Below are positions 24,458-32,557 of a stretch of 64,000 nucleotides of DNA, one piece after another (the stretch's first letter is position 1; every line of letters begins with the position of its first letter). The translations under genes were made by a program, and so were the position numbers. The stretch lies in NCBI GenBank assembly GCA_036504095.1, contig DASXVS010000007.1:1-64000 (forward strand). The letters run 5' to 3'. Source of the DNA: Armatimonadota bacterium. Lineage in GTDB: Bacteria > Armatimonadota > DTGP01 > JAKQQT01. Under the pieces are notes generated by a model. The model did not search any database. It had not been told where the DNA came from and was given only the letters and a program-made list of their open reading frames with translations.

Positions 24458-26521
24458 ATGATGAGTTCAGTCCACCGTGGGAGCCTCTCGAGGCGCTCGG
24501 CCCCCACCTGCTCTTTCCGCGAGGCGATCGCCGCGGGATGGAGCAATTCGCAGGCGTGGCTGCAAGTACTCCTCGCTCTTCTCGGTATCTCTTCCGCCTT
24601 TCGAGCCGTCGCGGAGGAACAGCCCCAGTGGCGCCAGGTGCAGCCGCCTCCGCGTCTCCTCGCTTCCATGGCGTTTGATAGCCTCCGTGGAAAGGCAATC
24701 CTCTTCGGAGGCCTGAATGGAAGTGTCGCGCTATCCGATACGTGGGCCTGGGATGGGCGCACCTGGACGCAGGTGGCCACCACCGGTCCTCCCGCCCGCA
24801 ACGATGCGTCAATGGCCTACGACATCGCTCGCGATCGGGTGGTGCTCTTTGGCGGCTCAGGCGGCGCCGGTGGTCTCGCTGACACGTGGGAGTGGGACGG
24901 AAGCGCCTGGAAGCAGGTTGCCAGCACCGGACCGGTGGCATTGCACGCTGCTTCGATGGCGTATGATAGTGCGCGCGGCCGGACGGTGCTCTTCGGAGGC
25001 TATGCGGGCGGCTATCTTGCGGACACCTGGGAATGGGACGGGATTTCCTGGGCGAAGATTGCCGCCAATCGGCCTCCTGCCCGCTCAAGCGCCCCGATGG
25101 CATATGACAGTGCCCGAGGTAGAACCGTCCTTCACGGCGGCTATAGCGGTGGTCGCCTCACCGATACCTGGGAATGGGATGGAAGCGCATGGACGCAGGT
25201 CGCCACCACCGGGCCGACCTCCCGCGAATCCTCGTCTATGGCCTATGACAAGGCGCATGGCAGCATGATTCTCTTCGGAGGGTCCAATGGCAGTTATCTT
25301 GGCGACACCTGGGCGTGGAACGGGAGCGCATGGACGCGGGTTGCCACTACCGGTCCCCCCGCCCGCCTCTGCGCCTCGATGGCCGGAGACACAGTCCGGG
25401 GGAAGATCCTTCTCTTCGGAGGGTCAAATGGTGGGTGTCTCGCTGACACATGGGAGTGGGACGGGAGTGCGTGGAGCCTGGTGGCCGATGCCGGCCCTTC
25501 CGCCCGGTCATATTCCGCGATGGCATTTGATAGCGCTCGGGGAAAAACCGTGCTCTTTGGCGGATTGGATCCGGACAGTGTGAATCTGTACGATACGTGG
25601 GAGTGGAACGGCAATACATGGAAACCAGTCGCCATAACCGGCCCTCCTGGCCGGTACGCCGCAGCGATGGCGTACGACAACATCCGGGGGAAGACCGTCC
25701 TTTTTGGCGGGTATGGTAACAGCGGCCGTCTGGGCGATACGTGGGAATGGGACGGAAGCGCGTGGAAACAGAGGGAAGTGTCCGGGCCTCCGGCACGCGA
25801 CGTGGCGTGCATGGCCTATGACAGTGCGCGAGGCAGAATGGTCCTGTTCGGAGGCTTTGGGAGCAGCAGTCGCCTGAACGATACCTGGGAATGGGATGGC
25901 ACGATCTGGCGTCAGGTTGCTGTCGACGCGCTCGCACCGTGGCCCCGCGATTCGGCATCCCTGGCATACGACAGTTCACGGGGCAAGACCGTCCTCTTCG
26001 GAGGCTGGGATGACAGATATTATGGCGACACGTGGGAATGGGACGGGAGTTCATGGAGGCTGGCCGCTACATCCGGTGCGCCTGCACGCTCGATGGCATC
26101 ATTGGCGTACGACAGCATCCGGGGGAAAACCATCGTCTTCGGTGGTTGGGGGGCTGCCGGTCGTCTCTCTGACACGTTGGAGTGGGACGGAAGCACGTGG
26201 AAACCGACAACCACCGCCGGGCCTCCGGCGCGTTACTCCGCTGCGATGGCGTATGACAGCGCCCGAGGCAAGACCGTTCTCTACGGAGGGCAGGGTGTCG
26301 CCGGCCGCCTTTCGGATACGTGGGAGTATGGCGTATACAGGGTGTTCACCACGCAGGATGCGCTCGCATCTCTCCGAATCGCTGCGGGTATCACCGGGGT
26401 CAGCCAGGATGCGATGAAGACCCTGGACGTGGTGCAAAGTGGTTCATCGGCCGGCCGTGTTGACATGAACGATGCCGTGGCGATCGCCCGCAAGGCCGCC
26501 GGCCTCGATCCGAACCTGTAA
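24458..26521 (+). CDS. Secreted 12-repeat kelch-type propeller protein with C-terminal dockerin-like module
   Basis: A 687-residue protein (ATG at 24458 or 24461 after AAGGGG). A long, Arg-rich N-terminus leads to a hydrophobic stretch (WLQVLLALLGISSAFRAVAE), a probable signal sequence. Residues ~65-625 are twelve repeats of about 47 residues with the pattern PPAR..ASMAYDSARGKTVLFGG....L.DTWEWDG; twelve kelch blades would give two six-bladed propellers. The repeats are also visible in the DNA as ~141-bp units, implying recent duplication or gene conversion. The end is the shared module (DALASLRIAAG, DAVAIARKAAG, GLDPNL). Likely a surface protein binding ligands through the propeller. REP-like palindromes flank the gene. 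Confidence 0.85.
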   Translation: MMSSVHRGSLSRRSAPTCSFREAIAAGWSNSQAWLQVLLALLGISSAFRAVAEEQPQWRQVQPPPRLLASMAFDSLRGKAILFGGLNGSVALSDTWAWDGRTWTQVATTGPPARNDASMAYDIARDRVVLFGGSGGAGGLADTWEWDGSAWKQVASTGPVALHAASMAYDSARGRTVLFGGYAGGYLADTWEWDGISWAKIAANRPPARSSAPMAYDSARGRTVLHGGYSGGRLTDTWEWDGSAWTQVATTGPTSRESSSMAYDKAHGSMILFGGSNGSYLGDTWAWNGSAWTRVATTGPPARLCASMAGDTVRGKILLFGGSNGGCLADTWEWDGSAWSLVADAGPSARSYSAMAFDSARGKTVLFGGLDPDSVNLYDTWEWNGNTWKPVAITGPPGRYAAAMAYDNIRGKTVLFGGYGNSGRLGDTWEWDGSAWKQREVSGPPARDVACMAYDSARGRMVLFGGFGSSSRLNDTWEWDGTIWRQVAVDALAPWPRDSASLAYDSSRGKTVLFGGWDDRYYGDTWEWDGSSWRLAATSGAPARSMASLAYDSIRGKTIVFGGWGAAGRLSDTLEWDGSTWKPTTTAGPPARYSAAMAYDSARGKTVLYGGQGVAGRLSDTWEYGVYRVFTTQDALASLRIAAGITGVSQDAMKTLDVVQSGSSAGRVDMNDAVAIARKAAGLDPNL

Positions 26522-26539
26522 GGGGAATTTGGAACGAGC

Positions 26540-26571
26540 GAATGCCCGGGGCAACCTTGCTCCGGGCATTC
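26540..26571. repeat. REP-like palindrome, copy 2 (downstream of kelch gene)
   Basis: GAATGCCCGGGGC pairs with GCTCCGGGCATTC around a short loop, 19 bases after the kelch stop. It shares 28 of 32 positions with copy 1 at 24139-24170 by eye. Probable terminator of the kelch gene. Confidence 0.75.
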
Positions 26572-26628
26572 ATTCTGCCTATTCAGTTACGTGTTGGGGG
26601 CTATCCCGTTTTCGGTAATCGTGTTCAG

Positions 26629-26689
26629 TTCCGGGTTATGGTCTTCCATTCCGGGTTGTGGTCTTCCGTTCCGGGTTGTGGGTATTCAG
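26629..26689. repeat. Three 20-bp tandem repeats
   Basis: TTCCGGGTTATGGTCTTCCA, TTCCGGGTTGTGGTCTTCCG and a third, 21-bp copy beginning TTCCGGGTTGTGGGTATTCA follow each other directly, with one or two changes between copies. They lie between the convergent kelch and sigma-factor genes. The word TTCCGGG recurs in the 7-bp repeat array at 55740. Confidence 0.8.
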
Positions 26690-26715
26690 TTCCTTCGATG
26701 TTCTGTCATCCGCCT

Positions 26716-27240
26716 CTACTGTACGACGGCCAACTGGTTGCGAAGGTTCTCTCGGGCGCGGAAAAGGCGGCTGCGGACGGTGCCGATCGGGATTTTCAGC
26801 TCGGCCGCGATGTCCTCGTACGGCCGGTCCTCGATCGCTGCGCGCTGGAGGACGGCGCGGTGCTCCGGCGAGAGGCGTTCGATTGCTTTCTGGATGCGCT
26901 CGTCGCGATGGCGCTTCCAGAACATCGCTTCGGGCTGGCGGTCTTCGTGATGGTCCGGCACCATCGCCACGCCGCTTTCGGTCTCGCAGAGGCCGTCCAA
27001 ACTGAGGGTTTCATTGCTGCGGTGGAATCGCCGGAAACGGTTGATCGCCACATTGCGGGCGATAACGGCGGTCCAGGCGTTCATGTTGGTTTCGGGCTGA
27101 AATTGCTCACGCTTGCGAAAAGCGCGCACGATGGTCTCCTGGGCGATGTCTTCCGCCTCATCGGTGTCTCGCGTCCAACCCATGGCCAGCCGGCGGAGCC
27201 GGGGCCGTTGCAGTTCCAATGCCTGTACGAAAGCGTCCAT
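26716..27240 (-). CDS. ECF-type RNA polymerase sigma factor
   Basis: A 174-residue protein. Region 2 is MGWTRDTDEAEDIAQETIVR with AWTAVIARNVAINRFRR; region 4 is LSPEHRAVLQRAAIEDRPYE followed by a helix-turn-helix (IAAELKIPIGTVRSRLFRAR). It lacks sigma region 3, as ECF factors do. I took the ATG at 27240 (MDAFVQALELQ), with AAAGGA nine bases upstream; the longer frame to 27366 adds nothing recognisable. No anti-sigma factor gene is next to it, which is less common. A good sigma-70-like promoter lies at 27402-27431, so basal expression looks housekeeping-driven. Confidence 0.92.
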   Translation of the reverse strand: MDAFVQALELQRPRLRRLAMGWTRDTDEAEDIAQETIVRAFRKREQFQPETNMNAWTAVIARNVAINRFRRFHRSNETLSLDGLCETESGVAMVPDHHEDRQPEAMFWKRHRDERIQKAIERLSPEHRAVLQRAAIEDRPYEDIAAELKIPIGTVRSRLFRARENLRNQLAVVQ

Positions 27241-27576
27241 GTCAACGTATCCTTTCCCTGTTCCGCGGGTGCGGAAACATTCAGCAGGAAAAACGAAAAA
27301 ACGCCCTGCAAGCGGATGCACTTCCGCGACAGGACGCTCATGGTCATGGCCGTGTCCCGCGATCATGGCGGGGGTGGCCGAAACTCTCTTGAATTGGAAT
27401 TATTGTAACTCGTATCTCAGAATGCCGTCAATAATTCCTGTCATATTTTTTTCTAATATATACGGGCCGTTCCACATGGTCGAGCCAGGCATTACGGTCG
27501 GCTTCGAATGGCGCCTCGTCACTGCTGAAGGCCCGAAAGCAATCACTCTATACCCACCGTGGAAGAGAATCAACCT
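27241..27576 (-). other. AT-rich intergenic region upstream of the sigma factor
   Basis: A 336-bp gap without a supported gene. Its central part (27390-27470) is strikingly AT-rich for this genome and contains the promoter at 27402-27431. The leader of about 160 nt carries no obvious hairpin. Confidence 0.6.
27402..27431 (-). promoter_or_regulatory. Sigma-70-type promoter for the ECF sigma gene
   Basis: On the minus strand TTGACG (5 of 6) and TACAAT (5 of 6) are separated by 18 bases, in AT-rich DNA about 160 bases before the ATG. Confidence 0.65.
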
Positions 27577-28194
27577 CTATTTCGGTTTCCCTATCCCCAG
27601 CGCCGCGCGAAAACTCTCGTCAGCAGCAATCACGTCGTGCGCCGTGATTTTGAGCGTTTTACGCGTACTGCGAGCGAGCCCCTGAAGGTGTTCGAACGCA
27701 TCCTGCTCGGGCAGGCTCAGCCGTTGCATCACAACGCCTTTCGCGCGCTCTATCAGCTTCCGGGTCTCCATCATATCGCGCAGGGAGTCGGCCTCCCCTC
27801 GCGCTTCCATCAGCATCGCGAATCTCGCCTGTGCGATACGGATGGCCGGGAGTAGCTGCTCGCGCGTTACCGGCTTGACCAGGTACGCGGCGGCGCCGGC
27901 CTCCAGGGACGCATTCACGGTTTCCTCGCTGCTGTATGCGGTGACCATGATAATCGGGACCGGCCGCGCCGCCGTGATCGCCTCCGCCGCCTTGATCCCG
28001 GACAGCACCGGCATGTTCACATCCATCAGTATCAGGTCCGGGAGCGTTTCGTTCGCCAGGCGGATCGCTTCCTTGCCGTCGGCCGCCTCGCCGACCACGC
28101 GGTACCCGGCGGACTCGAGCGCCTTCCGCAAATGCATCGCGGTGATGTCTTCGTCTTCGCAGATGAGCGCTGAAAGGGGCTTTGAATCGGTCAT
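27577..28194 (-). CDS. ANTAR-type response regulator (RNA-binding antiterminator)
   Basis: A 205-residue protein. Residues 1-125 are a receiver domain with acidic pocket ICEDED, phospho-acceptor D58 (LILMDVNMP), T/S switch MVTAYSS and KP (LVKPVTREQL). Residues ~140-195 are an ANTAR domain (TRKLIERAKGVVMQRLSLPE), the fold of AmiR/NasR/EutV that binds paired hairpins in leader RNAs and prevents termination when phosphorylated. Its ATG overlaps the stop of the histidine-kinase gene by four bases, so the two form a cognate pair like EutW-EutV. I could not identify the target RNA within the window. Confidence 0.93.
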   Translation of the reverse strand: MTDSKPLSALICEDEDITAMHLRKALESAGYRVVGEAADGKEAIRLANETLPDLILMDVNMPVLSGIKAAEAITAARPVPIIMVTAYSSEETVNASLEAGAAAYLVKPVTREQLLPAIRIAQARFAMLMEARGEADSLRDMMETRKLIERAKGVVMQRLSLPEQDAFEHLQGLARSTRKTLKITAHDVIAADESFRAALGIGKPK

Positions 28195-29936
28195 GCCAGT
28201 TTGCCTCCGGGAAGTGTGACGCGGACGACGGTGCCGTTGTCTCGAAGGTAGGCAACGCTGCCTTTCAAGTGGCGCCGCGCAAGTCGTAAGACGAGTTCCG
28301 TGCCGAGGTGCCCATCCCGTTCCGGGTCGAAGTTCTGGGGCAGGCCTTTGCCGTCATCGTGAACCTCCAGCACAATCCCATCGGCTCCGCTGTGCAGGCG
28401 CACCCGCACGATGCCGTTGGGATGCTCCGCCAGACCGTGCTCCACCGCGTTTGCGACCAGCTCCGTCACGATGAGCGCCAGCGACGTGGCTTCCTTGCTG
28501 GGCATCACCACGTCGTCCGCCTCGATGACGATGCGAACCTCCTGCTCGGTGCGCCTGTGCGACGAAATGGCCGCCGGCACGAGCGATTCCAGCACCGGTC
28601 TCACGCTGACACCCCGCACGTCGGCGTCCTGGCTCAGGAAATCGTGTACCAGCGCGATGGCGCGTACCTGGTCCGTAACGCGGTGCATGCCGGCGCGCAG
28701 ATCGCCCGGCTGCATCAGGTGCATCTCCAGCAGCGACGATATTGCCTGGAGGTTGTTCTTCACGCGGTGGTGCGTCTCTTGGATCGCCGTTGCCAGCAAC
28801 TCGGAACGCTCTTCGGCGGCGTGCAGCAGACGGGCATTGTCCAGCGCCAGGCCCACCTGCTGGCAGATGGACCGCAGCAATTGGAGGTCGCGAACGGTGA
28901 ACTCGTGGTTGTGGACGCTGGCGACGCTCAACACTCCGAGGGTTCGGCCGCGCGCGGTGATCGGCACGCTCGCGGCGTTGTCCACCGGGCGGCCGAAAAT
29001 GCGATCGTAGCAGATGCGCGCGCCGGGATCCTCCATCTCGGAAAGGACAGTCGCCTCGCCGCGCTGAAGGACGCACAGATCGGGGTTGGGATCGTGGCAG
29101 CAGTGCGCCTTGTCGGCCAGCGCCGGGAGGCCGGCCACGGCGGCCACACGCAGGCGTCCGTCCTCTTCCAGGTGGATGATGCCGGCGTCCAGGCCGGTAA
29201 CCGCCAGAACCGTCTGCAGAACGTCCGTGGCGATCTCGTCCGACCGCATCGAGCGCGCCATCATTTGCGCCACACCGTTCAGCGCGGCCAGTTCCGCGGC
29301 GCGATTTTCCGCTTCGGCCGCCTTTCGCGCAAGATCCGCCGTCCGCTCCGCCACCTGGCACTCAAGATCCGCCCTGGCGCGCGCGGCCTCCTCAAACAGG
29401 AGCGCGTTCTGGATGGCCACTGTCGCCTGCGCGGCGAAAACACCCAACGCCTCGAACTCATCCTGGGTAAGGATTCGCGTCGACAGCATCGCCAGGATGC
29501 CGAGGACCTCGCCGCGGAACATCAGCGGATAGGCGGCGAGGGACTGAATGCCTTCCCAGCGGATCCACTCGAAATCGGTGTCCCGCCGATGCTCGGCCAC
29601 ATCAGTCCGGAGCACGGGCCGGCGGTCGAACGCCACCGCCGAGATACTGGTGTGGCACAGTGGCATGCGATGGTAGAGCTCATTCACGTCGGTGGAGAGG
29701 CCGGCGCTGGCGTACAGGTGGAGCGCCACATTGGCCAGCGGCGTCAAGTCATCCTCCAGGCAGAACGCGCAGGCCGAATTGGGCTGAAGGAGCCAGATGC
29801 GCGCGAGGGCGGCCCCCATCTCTTCGGTGAGGCCGTGCGTCACCGCGTCCAGCACGTCCTTGAGGGAATGGCTGGATATGGTCTGGTAGGCGATGCGGTC
29901 CATCGCCCGCCGGGGATTGAGTTCGGTCTTCGGCAT
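28191..29936 (-). CDS. Cytosolic two-GAF histidine kinase (HisKA_2 type)
   Basis: A 581-residue protein without membrane helices. Residues ~15-180 and ~215-370 are GAF domains; between them is a coiled-coil linker (FEEAARARADLECQVAERTA). The phospho-His lies in ETHHRVKNNLQAISSLLEMH near 390, the HisKA_2/HWE-like form usually found with ANTAR regulators, followed by an HATPase domain (TELVANAVEHGL, DDGKGLP). Both GAF domains carry unusual cysteines (NSACAFC and PLCHTS in GAF1, AHCCHDPNPDLC in GAF2), suggesting a redox, metal or haem ligand sensor (inference). First gene of a two-gene operon with the ANTAR regulator. Confidence 0.93.
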   Translation of the reverse strand: MPKTELNPRRAMDRIAYQTISSHSLKDVLDAVTHGLTEEMGAALARIWLLQPNSACAFCLEDDLTPLANVALHLYASAGLSTDVNELYHRMPLCHTSISAVAFDRRPVLRTDVAEHRRDTDFEWIRWEGIQSLAAYPLMFRGEVLGILAMLSTRILTQDEFEALGVFAAQATVAIQNALLFEEAARARADLECQVAERTADLARKAAEAENRAAELAALNGVAQMMARSMRSDEIATDVLQTVLAVTGLDAGIIHLEEDGRLRVAAVAGLPALADKAHCCHDPNPDLCVLQRGEATVLSEMEDPGARICYDRIFGRPVDNAASVPITARGRTLGVLSVASVHNHEFTVRDLQLLRSICQQVGLALDNARLLHAAEERSELLATAIQETHHRVKNNLQAISSLLEMHLMQPGDLRAGMHRVTDQVRAIALVHDFLSQDADVRGVSVRPVLESLVPAAISSHRRTEQEVRIVIEADDVVMPSKEATSLALIVTELVANAVEHGLAEHPNGIVRVRLHSGADGIVLEVHDDGKGLPQNFDPERDGHLGTELVLRLARRHLKGSVAYLRDNGTVVRVTLPGGKLA

Positions 29937-30031
29937 ACCTTCAGTATGCCGGGTGTGCGAAGAACTTGCCCAACGGGAGCGGTGGAAGGCGGATGGGGGG
30001 TTGGCAGTCTAGGGCAAGGCATCCAGCATCC

Positions 30032-30069
30032 AAACCGGGCGGCCCCTCTTGCGCCTGGCCGCCCGGTTT
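30032..30069 (-). terminator. Terminator of the 33783-30090 operon
   Basis: AAACCGGGCGGCC and its complement GGCCGCCCGGTTT form a 13-bp stem with a 12-nt loop, 20 bases beyond the last stop codon, with T-rich flanks on both strands. It may also act on the kinase side. Confidence 0.75.
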
Positions 30070-30089
30070 TACGTGTGAGGTATTTTACC

Positions 30090-30986
30090 TTACCTCTTCT
30101 TCGGCGATGCCTCTGTAGCCGCGGGCTTCGAAGCCGAGGCGGAAGGGATCCTCGCCTTCACCGCATCAAGTACCTGCTTCCGCTCGTCGCCGGTCAACGC
30201 AGACCCTTTTAGGCTGGCCTGAAGCTCTTTGAGGTCGTAAGGCGGCGAGGAGTACGCCACTATGAGGAACTGAACGATCTGCCGCCCAAATTGCTTGTCC
30301 AGGTCGTGAAGTTCCCGCTGGGTGGAGAACTCTTCAATATGGCGGTTATTCTTCTCGACAGCTGCTGAATACTGCGAACGCACCTGTGGATCCTCGATGT
30401 CATTTGGGTCCATCCCTGACACAAAATTCACCCGCGCTCCTGGCGGCAGACCCACGTTAAGCATCGGCACATCGTTGAAATCGTATTCCTTGATCACTGT
30501 GGCTCGCACTTCGTGGAGGAGGGACAGACAGTGTAGCGCATCCTCCTTGCGATTGGATTGCCAATCCTGTTTCGAGATCCAAGCCGAATCGTTCAGGAGA
30601 ATGCCTGTCAGTTGGTGCACCAGGCTAATGGGAATCGCGTTACTACGGTCGAGAGCCGAAACCGCATAACCCCGAACCACCGCATACGTGTTGGGATCGG
30701 GTAGTCCCTTACTCAGTTGCTGGCACGCCGTCACCATCAGCGCAGCGTACAAATCCGCGTCGTGGTGAGCCCATTTCCGCTCGATCTCGGAAGCGGCAAG
30801 TTTCAAATCGTCCTTGTTGGCGGGGTCAATGGCATCCAAGCGAGCACGATCTTGCTTGAACTCTAGCTTCTGCGCCTTTTCAGCAGACAGCCACATGCGC
30901 GGAGGCGCAGCGGCCGCCCGTTGGGTCTGCTCGATCGACGCAATTACGCACAGCACACCGATCGTGATGCGCAGCATACGTAGCAT
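30090..30986 (-). CDS. Secreted protein of unknown function
   Basis: A 298-residue protein taken from the ATG at 30986 (MLRMLRITIGVLCVIASIEQ), with AAGGAGGG six bases upstream; the signal peptide ends near RAAAA. The mature part is mostly helical and charged, with no motif I recognise; it ends in a low-complexity Ala/Ser/Lys tail (SASASKPAATEASPKKR). It is the third gene of an operon with a TPR protein and a Cys-rich secreted protein, so it may belong to a surface complex with them. Confidence 0.7.
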   Translation of the reverse strand: MLRMLRITIGVLCVIASIEQTQRAAAAPPRMWLSAEKAQKLEFKQDRARLDAIDPANKDDLKLAASEIERKWAHHDADLYAALMVTACQQLSKGLPDPNTYAVVRGYAVSALDRSNAIPISLVHQLTGILLNDSAWISKQDWQSNRKEDALHCLSLLHEVRATVIKEYDFNDVPMLNVGLPPGARVNFVSGMDPNDIEDPQVRSQYSAAVEKNNRHIEEFSTQRELHDLDKQFGRQIVQFLIVAYSSPPYDLKELQASLKGSALTGDERKQVLDAVKARIPSASASKPAATEASPKKR

Positions 30987-31093
30987 AATACCCTCCTTAT
31001 TGGTCTGAGGTCCGGGTTTCCGATACACTAGGCAACGGACGGACCACGAAGTGTTCCCGCGGTCGACCACGCATTGGGTCACCTTTCCAGTGG

Positions 31094-32557
31094 TCAAGGC
31101 TCGAAACCATGGGTCTGGTCAGTAGCCAACCTGATAAACGGTCCGGCACCCGCCTTGGTAAGCGTCGCTATTCCGTTGGCGTCGGTCTCCACATGGTGGT
31201 TGACAGTACATATATCGTGGGCCGTTGTTCCGTCAAGTGTGTACTCCCACGGGATGGCCCAGTTAAAATAGCCACCTTGTGAGTTGAATGGGGGCACTTT
31301 CTGCGTGATCACTTGATCGAGCCATAGCACGCGACAGCCTGTCGATGCGTTGCCCCTGCTGATCTGCGACCATGCACTTGCCGGGTGAAGCTTGTCCACC
31401 CAGTCAAGGAAGAAATACGTTCCCGTCGCTTTGCATTCATTCTCCCGAAACCCTGCTTTCCAAAATGATACGTCGTACGGTGCCAGGTATATCCATCCCT
31501 CGAAGCCCACACTGCACAACCCCAAAGTGTGCCAGATTCCCGTGCCAGGAATCTGGGCCTCATAGGAAGCGGCCGAGGGCGCCACCACGGTTGCCGGCCA
31601 ATCGAAATGCCATCCGCAAGACGGCCCGTCCGTGCAAGTCAGGTGGATTGTAACCGCGCCCGGAAGGCCCACCGTGTAGGTCGTACCAGAGGTCGTGCCG
31701 GTACCTTCATTCCACCACACCCACTGTGCGGGGTCGACGCATCCAGGCTGATCTGAGCTGTACGACAGGTTTACGGTTTCGCCCACTCCATACCTAACTC
31801 CGCTTCTTCCTGTGAAGACATCCTCTGGCAGCACGTAAGTGGCCATGTTATACACGCAGAGATTGACGGTCTTGGTGTCGCAGCACGTAGCCTCCACAGA
31901 CTGCTGCCCTGAACCCGATACCGTGAAGGTCTTTGTTGTCCCGGATCCAGTGACACCGGCCGTACCACCCCAAGTAGGCTTGCTAGCCGGATAGGCCTCG
32001 GCAGGAATGACGCGGAGGTTCAAGGTGGTGCCAGACAATACAGAAACGCCGTTAGCGCTGGCCCATTCCTGCGTACACGGATTCTGGTATTGTATGTCCG
32101 TAATTGGCGGGCACACATTCACGGTGCAGAACGCGGTTTGGGTGCCCTCCCCGCCTGGCCCGGTGTCTTTCGCGGGTGTCCCAACATCCGCGCACGTGAT
32201 GCCAACGGTTTTCGTACCGCCGGTGGCATACGTATGGGAAGCGGGGATGGTGGTTGCGCCGCAGCTGGAATACGTATCAGTTGCGCCGTCCCCCCACGTC
32301 ACGGTCGTGGTAACGGTATCCAGGACCCTGCCAACCCCATCACCGCAGTAGTCATAATCTACGGATGGGCTGATGGTGAACGCTGACACGCCAACGCAGA
32401 CATAGTCTTCCTCTGGCCCTGTTATACTGCAACCCGTTAAGGCATCACCTACCTGGCAGTTCTGCCCTCCGGGCGGCTTCGCCTCGGTAGTTCCAACCAA
32501 CCCGAACACCGCGCACAGGATGATTGAGGTGCGGGCTAATGTCTTTAGCGTGGCCAT
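31094..32557 (-). CDS. Secreted Cys-rich PKD/Ig-like repeat protein
   Basis: A 487-residue protein starting MATLKTLARTSIILCAVFGL (signal peptide; AAGGAGA upstream). The N-terminal part has PKD-like features (VTWGDGATDTYSSCG, SHTYATGGTKTVGITC) and several Ig-like beta-sandwiches, with about 20 cysteines that suggest many disulfides and an extracytoplasmic site. The C-terminal ~150 residues (GIWHTLGLCSVGFEGWIYLA, HHVETDANGIATLT) are a separate domain I do not recognise. Its start overlaps the TPR gene stop by 13 bases, so the two are co-translated. A structural surface role is likely, without proof. Confidence 0.7.
   Translation of the reverse strand: MATLKTLARTSIILCAVFGLVGTTEAKPPGGQNCQVGDALTGCSITGPEEDYVCVGVSAFTISPSVDYDYCGDGVGRVLDTVTTTVTWGDGATDTYSSCGATTIPASHTYATGGTKTVGITCADVGTPAKDTGPGGEGTQTAFCTVNVCPPITDIQYQNPCTQEWASANGVSVLSGTTLNLRVIPAEAYPASKPTWGGTAGVTGSGTTKTFTVSGSGQQSVEATCCDTKTVNLCVYNMATYVLPEDVFTGRSGVRYGVGETVNLSYSSDQPGCVDPAQWVWWNEGTGTTSGTTYTVGLPGAVTIHLTCTDGPSCGWHFDWPATVVAPSAASYEAQIPGTGIWHTLGLCSVGFEGWIYLAPYDVSFWKAGFRENECKATGTYFFLDWVDKLHPASAWSQISRGNASTGCRVLWLDQVITQKVPPFNSQGGYFNWAIPWEYTLDGTTAHDICTVNHHVETDANGIATLTKAGAGPFIRLATDQTHGFEP

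Noticed and set aside
28308-30212. 634-codon plus-strand frame opposite the histidine kinase
   Set aside because: Mirror of a complete kinase gene; composition artefact (stop-poor antisense frame).
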